Source: Chitinispirillaceae bacterium (GTDB taxonomy: Bacteria > Fibrobacterota > Chitinivibrionia > Chitinivibrionales > Chitinispirillaceae). From it: a stretch of 15,121 nucleotides of DNA. The notes under the pieces were generated by a model, which worked only from the letters and a program-made list of their open reading frames with translations, was not told the DNA's origin and made no database searches. The translations under genes were made by a program, and so were the position numbers. The stretch is from the NCBI GenBank assembly GCA_016926315.1, contig JAFGOU010000366.1, positions 1 to 15,121 of the forward strand, written 5' to 3'. Positions 6,691 to 14,245 of the stretch are shown one piece after another; the first letter of the stretch is position 1, and every line of letters starts with the position of its first letter.

Positions 6691-7143
6691 ATGAGGACGG
6701 ATCTCGAATTTATCAGATATTCCGTGAGCCGGGAGTGCGCGGAGAAACGGGAGCGCTACGTCTCCCTTATGAGCAAAGCAACCGGCGAAAGGACGCAGCG
6801 GTTTTACGCCATTATGGCGCAGCGGAAAAACCGTGGAATGCGGAGGCTTTCGCAGGAGTATGAGGGGTTGCCATTGACTCCATCGGAGAACGAGAGCCTT
6901 TCCGTCTGCACCGTCGCTCCCGACCACGGACTCGATGCGCTGGCCTCACTGCCTGATGCGATGCTTCTGGCCAGGAAGCTGGAATTCGAAAACTACTGCC
7001 GCTACCTTGGACTCGCCCGGAAAGCCGGAGAGGAGGCCCCGCGGAGATTGTTCCTTTCGATGGTACTGCTGTTCAAGTCCGATTTGCTGCTTCTTGAAAG
7101 ACTTCTGCGCCGTTCACAGGCGTTTTCAGTGCGCCATGTGTGA
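6691..7143 (+). CDS. Helical protein resembling a ligand-less ferritin/rubrerythrin-like fold
   Basis: A 150-aa protein, rich in charged amphipathic helices and without signal peptide. It can be read as four helices in two similar halves: about 13-32 plus 34-58, and 84-112 plus 114-142. Spacing and residue pattern resemble rubrerythrin-type ferritin-like domains: ERYVSLMSKATGERTQRFYAI, then FENYCRYLGLARKAG and RRLFLSMVLLF. In that family each second helix normally carries a Glu...His iron-binding pair. Here the equivalent stretches are AQRKNRGMRRL and LFKSDLLLLERLL, which lack it. This assignment is my inference from pattern, and another helical-bundle family is possible. The ribosome site is weak (GGGGAAA). 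It follows the PRC-barrel gene by 35 bp and converges with the phosphoesterase gene. Confidence 0.62.
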   Translation: MRTDLEFIRYSVSRECAEKRERYVSLMSKATGERTQRFYAIMAQRKNRGMRRLSQEYEGLPLTPSENESLSVCTVAPDHGLDALASLPDAMLLARKLEFENYCRYLGLARKAGEEAPRRLFLSMVLLFKSDLLLLERLLRRSQAFSVRHV

Positions 7144-7192
7144 AAAGGGGGCTGGGCGCCGCTTTCGTCAATCGAGCGGGAGGAAGGCACGT

Positions 7193-8038
7193 TTATTTTC
7201 CCAATCGTAACCTCGCTCCGCACCAATTGCCCTCTCCGCACAGCGCATCGGATTTTCTGACTGTTGATTCGATATCGTAGGGTACCCGTCTCCATTCGAT
7301 GTTCCACTCTTTTTCATCGAATAACACGTAGCATGCCCGGTTATCCTTGTCGCGCGGCTGACCGACCGAGCCGATATTGATGATATATTTTTTGTGACGA
7401 TCGAGAGCAAGGTGGTAGTCGCATTCCGGCGGATAGAGGCATTCGATGTCCGAATCAATGGCACACGGAATGTGGGTGTGCCCGCAGAAACTGACCCGCC
7501 GCACTTCAGCAAAGAGCTTCTGGAGGCGGTGCGGGTCCCAGGTCGTTTCAAAAAGGTCGGGAAAGACATATTCAAAAACAGGATCCAGCGGCGACCCGTG
7601 GACATAGAGGACGTCTCCCTGTTCGCTTTTTTCCGGCAGGGTTTTCATAAACTCCCAGCGCTCGGGTTTCGAACGCTCCATGATGATGCATCGGGGTACG
7701 GCTTCCCGAGTCATGCAGGCATAATACTGCCGTTCTGCAAAGCCTTTTGGGCGGGCGTCGGTTTTTCCCGGACGCATCATGTCCTGGGTTTTTCTGATGA
7801 CCTCTGCGGCAATAGGGTTAAATCCGATCGGAACGTTTAACAGCGCGAAATCATGGTTACCCAGTATTGATATCCGCGTCTCCTGCATGACCAGGTCGGT
7901 ACATTTTTCCGGATCAGGTCCGTAGCCGACGATGTCGCCAAGGCAATGGACGACATCGACCTCATGGTTTTTAATGTCGCCCATTACCGCGCAGAGCGCT
8001 TCAAAATTCGCGTGAATATCGCTTATCAGTGCTATCAC
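7193..8038 (-). CDS. Metallophosphoesterase, YfcE/MJ0936-like (calcineurin superfamily)
   Basis: A 281-aa cytoplasmic protein with the full set of binuclear metallophosphoesterase motifs: SDIHAN (D7, H9), GDIVGYG (D35), GNHD (60-63), VHGSP and GHTHIP, followed by NIGSVGQPRD, which is typical of the YfcE-like Metallophos_2 group (PF12850). Such enzymes hydrolyse phosphodiesters; the substrate is unknown. Translation begins at a GTG codon (8036-8038): AGGAGG lies about 7 nt before it and the fold begins immediately with IALISDIHAN, so no upstream start is needed. The start is 21 bp after the stop of the redoxin gene, so the two form an operon. It converges with the gene ending at 7143, with 49 bp between and no clear terminator. 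Confidence 0.92.
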   Translation of the reverse strand: MIALISDIHANFEALCAVMGDIKNHEVDVVHCLGDIVGYGPDPEKCTDLVMQETRISILGNHDFALLNVPIGFNPIAAEVIRKTQDMMRPGKTDARPKGFAERQYYACMTREAVPRCIIMERSKPERWEFMKTLPEKSEQGDVLYVHGSPLDPVFEYVFPDLFETTWDPHRLQKLFAEVRRVSFCGHTHIPCAIDSDIECLYPPECDYHLALDRHKKYIINIGSVGQPRDKDNRACYVLFDEKEWNIEWRRVPYDIESTVRKSDALCGEGNWCGARLRLGK

Positions 8039-8059
8039 GGAGCCCTCCTCAAGGCCGCT

Positions 8060-8653
8060 TCATATTCCTGGTTGATGCACCGGAAAATACCATGGTTCAT
8101 TTCCCGGTTTCCATTTTATGTTACAACCCCTGCTCGGTTTCTGTTCTACCGGTACCTTTTTTTCCTGAAGGACCGCGTCCAGCGCGGCGCGAAGGTCATT
8201 GCCCGTAACCGGTATCCCGTTCCCCGGCCTGCTGTCGTCCATCTGTCCCCGGTACACCAGTTTATTCCCCTTGTTGAATAAAAAGAAATCCGGCGTGCAG
8301 GCCGCATGGTAGGCTTTGGCAACCACCTGCGTTTCATCGAAGAGGTAGGGGAACGTGTAATGGAATGTTGCCGCGTCCTGTTTCATATACTCCTGCCGGT
8401 CGCCATGGTGCGTATCGGTGTCATTTGCGTTGATTCCCACGGCAGCAAGGCCTTTTTCCTGGTACTCCCTGATAATCCCGACCATTGTTTCCCGGATATG
8501 CTTTACATAGGGGCAGTGGTTGCACATGAATACCACGAGCAGGGCCGGCGCCTCTCTGAAATCGGAGAGCGAAACAACAGCACCTGAGACGTCGGGAAGG
8601 GAAAAGGGCGGCGCCTCGGTCCCGAGAGGCAGCATGGTTGATGGCGTTTCCAT
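8060..8653 (-). CDS. Cytoplasmic thioredoxin-family redoxin with CNHC motif
   Basis: A 197-aa protein without signal peptide. It begins with GTEAPPFSLPDVSG, a peroxiredoxin/TlpA-type N-terminus, followed by the redox centre VFMCNHCPYVKHI (C44, C47). Further on come GINANDTDTH, LFDETQVVAKAY, ACTPDFFLF (C119 beside the cis-proline) and a C-terminal RGCNIKWK (C177). This CNHCPYVKH family is widespread and annotated as thioredoxin-like or AhpC/TSA; it is expected to reduce disulfides or peroxides, but the partner is unknown. AAGGAG with a short spacer precedes the ATG. It is the upstream gene of a two-gene operon with the metallophosphoesterase. It is a relative of the secreted redoxin at 5128-5736 and retains the N-terminal cysteine that the other has lost. 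Confidence 0.92.
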   Translation of the reverse strand: METPSTMLPLGTEAPPFSLPDVSGAVVSLSDFREAPALLVVFMCNHCPYVKHIRETMVGIIREYQEKGLAAVGINANDTDTHHGDRQEYMKQDAATFHYTFPYLFDETQVVAKAYHAACTPDFFLFNKGNKLVYRGQMDDSRPGNGIPVTGNDLRAALDAVLQEKKVPVEQKPSRGCNIKWKPGNEPWYFPVHQPGI

Positions 8654-8752
8654 AGGCGCTCCTTTCGAAAGCGGTTAAAAATTCCGGTTTTGATCATCCT
8701 GGAATAAAACATCAATTATCATGCCACGGGATACTGGCGTCGAACCGTCCGG

Positions 8753-10150
8753 TTATTTACCAGGCAGTACAATAATTCCACCTGCCACAACCCCGTTGTC
8801 AGGGATAATCCGGTAACCGTAGGCTCCTCCCGGCACGGCAGGCACGCCGTAGGTCGCAGCGGCAGCCGAAAAAAACATCGACCGTACCGGTTTTCCTCTG
8901 AGATCGTACAGGACGAGGCGCCCCCCCGAGATCCGCGGTCCCCGTACCTTCAGCGTTGACCCGGTAATCAGCACGGTATATTCAGCGCCCTTCTGCGGTG
9001 TACGGTCAAATTCGGCACCTGCCTCCGACACGGCCGGAGAGACGCGAACGATCCTGTCGTCCCCGGGTTTTGGAGATCCTCTGCCGTCGGTGTTGCTTGT
9101 CGCGAGGTATATCTCCCCGGTGGGAGAGACGCACACATCGCGAAGGCGGCCGAACTGGTTGTTGAACAGGATGATTTCGCCGATGATTGCGTCACGGGAG
9201 TTGTTCAGCCTGAGCACCCTGAGGTCCTGTTCCTTGAGCGTCACCAGGAGCAGCGAGTTACGCCATGACGGGATTGCCGGATGGTCGTAGAAATCGATGC
9301 CTGCGGGAGCGATGGTCGGAGTCCACGCATTGACCGGCTCGACAACCGGGGCGCTGTCGCAGTATCGCCGTTCCGCCGTCTGGTCGCAAAACCCCCTTAC
9401 CGCGGGCCAGCCGTAATTTCCACCCTTTACAATGCGGTTGACCTCGTCATCCGTGTTCGCACCGTGCTCCGAGATGAACAGGGTACCGTCGGGAAGCCGA
9501 ACCAGCCCCTGCGGATTGCGGTGGCCGTAGGTATACACCAGGCTGCCTGGAAAGGGGTTGTCTGCGGGTATGCTTCCGTCCAGGTTCATTCTGAGGATTT
9601 TCCCTTCAAGCCGGGAGGTGTCGAGCGACGGACTTGCCGGATTGTTGTCGCCGGCCGCGTTGCCGGTGGCCACCAGCAGGGTGCGATCGGGAAGGATAAG
9701 CAGGCGGCAACCGTTATGAATGGTGCCCGCGGCAAGGTTGTCGAGAATGATCGCCGGAGAATGCAGGACACTTCCGGCATACGCGTAGCGCTCGATTCGC
9801 ATAAAGCTCCGGCCGCTCCGCTGGTAGGTATAGGCGACAAACACCTGCGGCGTATCCTGAAACGCCGGGTGGAGCGCCATGCCGAGCAATCCGGACTCAC
9901 CCTGTTCCCATACCGTGCCGATGGTCAACAGGATCTCCCGTTGTCCGCTTGACGGATTCACCCGGCTGACGCGGCCGCTGCGCTCGGTAAACCAGACCCG
10001 GTCGTCCGGTCCCCAGAGGATCTCCCAGGGAACGTGAAGATTATCGACAATGGTTGAAGTAATAAGAACAGGGTTTGTTTGAGCCGGCAGCGCTTGAGGG
10101 GATATCACCGTCACAGAGACAAAAACCGCCAAAAGTAGTGGCACTCGCAT
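8753..10150 (-). CDS. Secreted PQQ-dependent sugar dehydrogenase with C-terminal sorting-like domain
   Basis: A 465-aa exported protein with a signal peptide of about 23 residues (LPAQ end). Residues about 30-375 form the six-bladed GSDH propeller (PF07995). Visible landmarks are NLHVPWEILWGPD, ESGLLGMALHPAF, the presumed catalytic base H145 in IHNGCRL, GDNNP, YGHRNPQGL with R211 (PQQ contact in relatives), SEHGANTDDEVN and GGNYGWP. The usual HNGG is HNGC here. Aldose dehydrogenases of this group oxidise the C1 of sugars in the periplasm or outside, and PQQ must be supplied by synthesis or uptake; no pqq genes are in the window. Residues about 390-465 are a beta-rich tail (RLVLYDLRGKPVRS ... 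VPGGAYGYRI) like type-A sorting domains. AAAGGAGG precedes the ATG. Confidence 0.88.
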   Translation of the reverse strand: MRVPLLLAVFVSVTVISPQALPAQTNPVLITSTIVDNLHVPWEILWGPDDRVWFTERSGRVSRVNPSSGQREILLTIGTVWEQGESGLLGMALHPAFQDTPQVFVAYTYQRSGRSFMRIERYAYAGSVLHSPAIILDNLAAGTIHNGCRLLILPDRTLLVATGNAAGDNNPASPSLDTSRLEGKILRMNLDGSIPADNPFPGSLVYTYGHRNPQGLVRLPDGTLFISEHGANTDDEVNRIVKGGNYGWPAVRGFCDQTAERRYCDSAPVVEPVNAWTPTIAPAGIDFYDHPAIPSWRNSLLLVTLKEQDLRVLRLNNSRDAIIGEIILFNNQFGRLRDVCVSPTGEIYLATSNTDGRGSPKPGDDRIVRVSPAVSEAGAEFDRTPQKGAEYTVLITGSTLKVRGPRISGGRLVLYDLRGKPVRSMFFSAAAATYGVPAVPGGAYGYRIIPDNGVVAGGIIVLPGK

Positions 10151-10234
10151 ACACTGCCTCCTTTGCGGGAATTTTCAGAAAACAACGGTCAGATCATGGA
10201 AAACCCTCCTGCCTAGAATAACGGATGGACAGGT

Positions 10235-10240
10235 AGTATA
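10235..10240 (-). promoter_or_regulatory. Possible -10 box for the sugar dehydrogenase gene
   Basis: TATACT on the minus strand is one mismatch from consensus and lies about 85 bp before the start codon. No good -35 box is at the expected distance. Just upstream are a perfect GGTATACC palindrome (10260-10267) and a 6-bp hairpin CCTTTG-CCG-CAAAGG (10273-10287), which could be regulator sites. Confidence 0.3.
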
Positions 10241-10294
10241 TTCTTGCCATTTTCTTACTGGTATACCCCCGACCTTTGCCGCAAAGGGGAGTGG

Positions 10295-10336
10295 AAAAGC
10301 CGTCCGTGAGTTTTTTGGACAGCGGGTTCACGGACG
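10295..10336 (-). terminator. Terminator-like hairpin overlapping the end of the 419-aa pectate lyase gene
   Basis: On the minus strand CGTCCGTGA (10328-10336) and TCACGGACG (10301-10309) form a perfect 9-bp stem around an 18-nt loop, followed by GC and TTTT (10295-10298). The 5' arm contains the TGA stop codon and the last two codons of the lyase. The loop is long and the T-run short, so efficiency is uncertain. Confidence 0.5.
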
Positions 10337-11587
10337 CTGGCTCGATTGGTGCCGTGAGGATAACAAGGGAGTCTTTGAAGCGCAAATAAACCTCACGAGA
10401 TGCGGATTTTTGGCGGTGCGTTCGTGCAGGATGAAAACCCCGGCAGGAAGAGGCCGTGGCAGCGACCGTCCTTCGAAGACCATTTTCCCGAAGAGGTCGA
10501 ACATCCGGACCGTCCCTGATGGTCCCGCGATCGCGGCGCCGGCGAAGGGGTGTTTCCGCCGGGCGTTTCCTCCGGAAGCGATACCCGTCGGATCTCCGAT
10601 TTTTCCGACTCCCGCGTAGTGCGGAACGATTGTCTTGACATCCGCGGTCGTAGTGGTCAGCACGCCGGCGTAGGCGTACGGGATGGAGGCGGTGCAATCG
10701 GTCGGGTAGGCCCTGGAGGTGCGGCTGACTTCGATATTGTCGATCCTCTGGGTGCTTCCCGGCGCGTCGGTGGGCGAATAGATGGAGTAGTGCAGGGCCT
10801 CATAGTAGTTTTTCTCTACCCGTACGCAGGTGCCGGCCCGTATTTCGGTGGCGTCGGTCGCGCCGACAATGTAGTTGTTGAAGAAATGGCCGGTGGCACC
10901 ACGGTACATCGGGATGCGCAGCTTGACGTTTTTATAGTGGTTGTGATGGAACGTGATCTTCCGGTCGGCGAACAGGTCGTCGTCGGCCGCGCCCACCAGA
11001 CCTCCCTTGTGGTGATCGTGGAAATAGTTCCAGGAGACCGTGATGAAGCCGGTCTGGCCCTTGATGTCGAGAAGCCCGTCGTACTTGTCCTTGTCGGTCT
11101 GTTTGGCCGGGTCCTCGGAATAGATTTCGCAATGGTCCACCCAGATGTTCCTGCTGGTTCCGCTGATGGAGATGCAGTCGCCGCCGTTCACGCTCGACGG
11201 AGTGGCGGCGCCGACCAGGGTGATCTTCAGGTTCCGGACGATGACGTTGTTCTGACTCGCTATATCGATGCCGACGCCGCTCAGGAATGCCGTGGTTCCG
11301 ACGCCGATGATGGATTTGTCGGACTTGACACGAATGCGCCCTCCCGCGCTTCCGTTTGAGATCGTGCCCTGCACCATGATGGTGTACGAGGTACTGTTCT
11401 CTGCGTAGGAGAGCAACTGGGAATAGGAGGTTGCGGTGACGGTCTGGCCGCCCTGCCCTCCCTTTGTTCCTCCGTTCCGGGTAGCGAATCCGATACAATC
11501 GAAGTTCGGCGGTGCGGCAGACACGGTTGATAAGGAGAGCAGAAACACGAAGGCGAACGGTATGGAGGTTCTCGAGCAGTTGGTCAC
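10328..11587 (-). CDS. Secreted pectate lyase, polysaccharide lyase family 1
   Basis: A 419-aa exported enzyme with a signal peptide of about 24 residues (LLSLSTVSA|A). The parallel beta-helix carries clear PL1 motifs: RNIWVDHCEIYSE (146-158), YDGLLDIKG with the likely calcium ligands D170 and D174, ITVSWNYFHDHHK (182-194), ITFHHNHY and the catalytic-arginine stretch VKLRIPMYR (R224, with R229), then HFFNNYI. It should cleave de-esterified polygalacturonate by calcium-dependent beta-elimination outside the cell. Residues about 357-402 form a short sorting-type tail (VRMFDLFGKMVFEG ... LPAGVFILHER). About 17 further residues, rich in Ser and Arg, lie beyond its natural end and overlap the terminator hairpin. 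Translation starts at GTG (11585-11587) with GAGG 6 nt upstream; this start gives a proper signal peptide. The 835-aa lyase lies 150 bp upstream. Confidence 0.93.
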   Translation of the reverse strand: MTNCSRTSIPFAFVFLLSLSTVSAAPPNFDCIGFATRNGGTKGGQGGQTVTATSYSQLLSYAENSTSYTIMVQGTISNGSAGGRIRVKSDKSIIGVGTTAFLSGVGIDIASQNNVIVRNLKITLVGAATPSSVNGGDCISISGTSRNIWVDHCEIYSEDPAKQTDKDKYDGLLDIKGQTGFITVSWNYFHDHHKGGLVGAADDDLFADRKITFHHNHYKNVKLRIPMYRGATGHFFNNYIVGATDATEIRAGTCVRVEKNYYEALHYSIYSPTDAPGSTQRIDNIEVSRTSRAYPTDCTASIPYAYAGVLTTTTADVKTIVPHYAGVGKIGDPTGIASGGNARRKHPFAGAAIAGPSGTVRMFDLFGKMVFEGRSLPRPLPAGVFILHERTAKNPHLVRFICASKTPLLSSRHQSSQRP

Positions 11588-11680
11588 AGCGCACCTCGTC
11601 GGGCAGTTTGAGTGTGGAAATATAGTGACGGTGCGGCCTGCACCGGTGATGCAGGTCCCTCGTTTAGCAAACCATCAGAA

Positions 11681-11699
11681 CCTGTCTCTCAGACACAGG
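11681..11699 (-). terminator. Weak hairpin downstream of the 835-aa pectate lyase gene
   Basis: On the minus strand CCTGTGTCTGAGAGACAGG folds into a bulged stem (CCTGT/ACAGG plus CT/AG) 39-57 nt after the lyase stop codon. Only a short mixed T-rich stretch follows, so this may instead be a leader element of the 419-aa lyase downstream. Confidence 0.25.
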
Positions 11700-11737
11700 C
11701 CACACTGATACCCGGTGAAACCTTTACACAAAGGGCA

Positions 11738-14245
11738 TCACCAAACGTTCACCACGGCCACCACCCGCTCCATGCCGTCTGCCTGCACGCGCAGAAGAGT
11801 GGCTGACGCGGCGGCGATGCGGTTCCGGTGAAGCGGTATGACACCCTTATCCGGCTTCAACATGCCCTCATGCAGCGTCTCCAAGAGCCGCCCCGAAAGA
11901 TCGAGCCGTTCGACGGTTACGCGGGTGCCGGCGGGAAGATCGATCCGTATCCCGCGGCGGTCGATTGAAACCGGAAGCGGGCGGGCCACGGTTTCGCGCG
12001 CCTGTAGTGCGGTGGTGTTCCAGCGCAGCGGGTCGCCTGCCAGCTCGTTAAGGTACATTTCGAGGTTGGTGTAGCTGTCGAGCGAAAGGTTGGTATGGTT
12101 ACGGTCCTCGGCATTGTTCGGGTTGAGGCCGTGGGCAACCTCCCAGGCGTCGGGCATGCCGTCACGGTCCGCGTCGGCAGGCGCGGTTCCGCCCGCCATG
12201 GTCGGATAGCCGCCGGCATCGGTCTGCGCGTCGATAATGCCTTTGAGTCCGTCCCTGCTGCCGGTATAGGTGTAGGTGCCGTTGCGCACCTCCCGTATGA
12301 TCCGGGCGTCGATCGCGTCCTGCTTCGGTTTGGTCGCACCGACATTGGCCAGCACCTCGGTATACGCCGCATCGGCGGTAATGGGCGTAACGCTCACGGG
12401 AAAGAGCGGAGAATTGCTCCTGACCTCTGCCACGGTATTGAACTTGGAGATGCATTTGCTCCAGTTGTCGGTATTCGGGTCCACCACGATGCCGCCCGAG
12501 GCGTTCACCATTTTGTTGTTGACGATATACGCCCGCTGCATGTCGCCGGTATTGAGCTCGTCGCCGTCGATGGACGCGAGCTGCATGAGCGTGCTCGCGG
12601 GCCCGGCCTTGTAGTAGTTCCCGATAAAATTGCACTGCCGTACGCCGCCGTCGGTGGTGCGGTTCTGCCAGTTGTACACCACGTTGTTCACGATCTCCAC
12701 GTACCCGCCATAGGTTTTGGCGTCCTGCTCCATGCCGCCGGCGAGCGACCAGTTGCGGCCGCCGCAATGGGCGTGGAGATTGAACAGAAAACTGCCGTAT
12801 TTTCCGCTTATCGACGCGGCGAATGAGTGGGTGCCGTTGAAGTGGACGGAGTTGTTGAGCGCTTCGGAGATAAGGTTCCGCTGGTAGGTGATATTCTTCG
12901 CGCCGCGCGAGCTGTACGATTCGTCAACCGACCAGCTTATCGAGCAGTGGTCGATGATGCAGTGGTCGCACGACGCCATGCCCATGCCGTCCATGGCGTC
13001 CTGGGCGTAATCCCCGACCCGCAGACGGATATTCCTGATAATCACGTCTTTGGAGCCCAGCGGCCCCATTGCCCAGCGGGTAACGCAGATCCCGTCGCCC
13101 GGCGCGGTCTGGCCCGCGACGTACACATCCCCGCCGTCGCTCGGAATGATGAGTTTGCTGCTCAGGGGAATGACGCCGCCCACCCTGAACATGACGGTGC
13201 GCGGCCCTTTTTCCACGGTAAGCGCGTTGCGCAGGCTTCCTGCGCCCGCGTCGCTGAGGTTGGTGACTTCAACCACCCGTCCTCCCCTGCCGCCGCGCGC
13301 GAACCGGCCATAGCCCATGGCGCCGGGAAAGGCGAGCCGGCGGACACGGAAGGGCAGCACGTCGCCTTTGGTGACGGAGCCGCTGAATTTTTCGTCAACG
13401 CGCCACCAATAGGTCGTGAAGGTCGAGAGATTGGCGAGGGTATATTTCACAGAGGTCTGATTGCCCTTGTACGCCGGCGAACCGGTGGTAGCGTTGTCCA
13501 CGGCAGCGGAATCTTCACCCAGATAGACGTCGTGCGATGCAGCGCCCGATGCCGCGGTCCAGTTGAGGCTATTTTCCATTGCATAATGGTCGTCGCCTTC
13601 GAGCGGGGTGAACCTGGAGATTTTCTTTACCGGGTCGGTGCCGTCGATCTCAAACCCGTTGAGTACCACGTTGCTGCCGGAGGAGAACTTGATCACGACG
13701 TTCCTGCCAGCGATTACGTCAAACTCCACATAAGCGCGCACCGCGTCCACATCGTTTGCCACGCGGGTGGGGACCCGTATGCCGCTCAGTTTGACCGTGC
13801 CGTCGACCGAGATATCCATGGTGCTGCCGGTGACGTTGTCGTAAAAGCTATGCCAGGTGACAAGGGTGTGTTTGCCTGACGAAAGCCCGGAAACCGCCAT
13901 CTCCATGGCGCCGCCGGTTGTCGCGCCTTCAATGGTCAGTCCGTCGACCGTGAGCGTGGCGCCGGTGGTGAGCAGCCCCTTGTACCAGCCGCACTTGATG
14001 CCCGTTCCCGAAGATCCTGCGTTACGGAAAGTGACGGCGATCGCGCCGAACGTGGTGCTGACGGTCGTAGCGCTTGCCGGCGCCCAGTTGTTCCAGCGCG
14101 GCGTATACATGTCGGTGCGGCCCGGGCTCAGGTAGTCGATGTCAACGCGCAGGCCGTTGGCATGGAGCGCGAATGAGGCGAGGAGCGTGGTCAGTGTAAA
14201 AAGCGCGCAAAAGACGGTGCGGTGCCGATTTATGATCGAATGCAT
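11738..14245 (-). CDS. Multidomain secreted pectate lyase (PL1 superfamily)
   Basis: An 835-aa exported protein with a signal peptide of about 29 residues. Domains in order: a beta-sandwich resembling malectin/carbohydrate-binding modules at about 30-203, ending NGFEIDGTDP; a fibronectin-III-like domain at about 211-303 (LNWTAASGAASHDVYLGED ... TTYWWRVDE); and a beta-helix lyase at about 305-680. The lyase has LAFPGAMGYGRFARGGRGG, VTNLSDAGAGSLRNAL, GPRTVMFRVGGVI, VAGQTAPGDGICV, CIIDHCSISWSVDE (429-442) and NNVVYNW, the pattern of Bacteroidota-type PL1 enzymes. Next comes a calcium-binding TSP3-like motif DADRDGMPDAWEVAHGLNPN (691-710), followed by YTNLEMYLNEL. A sorting-like tail lies at about 757-835 (VTVERLDLSGRLLETL). 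It should cleave pectate outside the cell; the exact specificity is unproven. GGAG precedes the ATG at 8 nt. Confidence 0.92.
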   Translation of the reverse strand: MHSIINRHRTVFCALFTLTTLLASFALHANGLRVDIDYLSPGRTDMYTPRWNNWAPASATTVSTTFGAIAVTFRNAGSSGTGIKCGWYKGLLTTGATLTVDGLTIEGATTGGAMEMAVSGLSSGKHTLVTWHSFYDNVTGSTMDISVDGTVKLSGIRVPTRVANDVDAVRAYVEFDVIAGRNVVIKFSSGSNVVLNGFEIDGTDPVKKISRFTPLEGDDHYAMENSLNWTAASGAASHDVYLGEDSAAVDNATTGSPAYKGNQTSVKYTLANLSTFTTYWWRVDEKFSGSVTKGDVLPFRVRRLAFPGAMGYGRFARGGRGGRVVEVTNLSDAGAGSLRNALTVEKGPRTVMFRVGGVIPLSSKLIIPSDGGDVYVAGQTAPGDGICVTRWAMGPLGSKDVIIRNIRLRVGDYAQDAMDGMGMASCDHCIIDHCSISWSVDESYSSRGAKNITYQRNLISEALNNSVHFNGTHSFAASISGKYGSFLFNLHAHCGGRNWSLAGGMEQDAKTYGGYVEIVNNVVYNWQNRTTDGGVRQCNFIGNYYKAGPASTLMQLASIDGDELNTGDMQRAYIVNNKMVNASGGIVVDPNTDNWSKCISKFNTVAEVRSNSPLFPVSVTPITADAAYTEVLANVGATKPKQDAIDARIIREVRNGTYTYTGSRDGLKGIIDAQTDAGGYPTMAGGTAPADADRDGMPDAWEVAHGLNPNNAEDRNHTNLSLDSYTNLEMYLNELAGDPLRWNTTALQARETVARPLPVSIDRRGIRIDLPAGTRVTVERLDLSGRLLETLHEGMLKPDKGVIPLHRNRIAAASATLLRVQADGMERVVAVVNVW

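Noticed and set aside
7144..7192. Search for a shared bidirectional terminator between the converging genes
   Set aside because: Only 4-bp stems were found and no symmetric A/T tracts flank them.
12827..13879. Plus-strand open frame of 350 codons antisense to the 835-aa lyase
   Set aside because: High GC in the lyase gene leaves antisense frames open; the translation is Val/Gly/Arg-rich without recognisable domains. The same applies to plus-strand frames at 9281-9952, 10550-11359 and 12095-12826.
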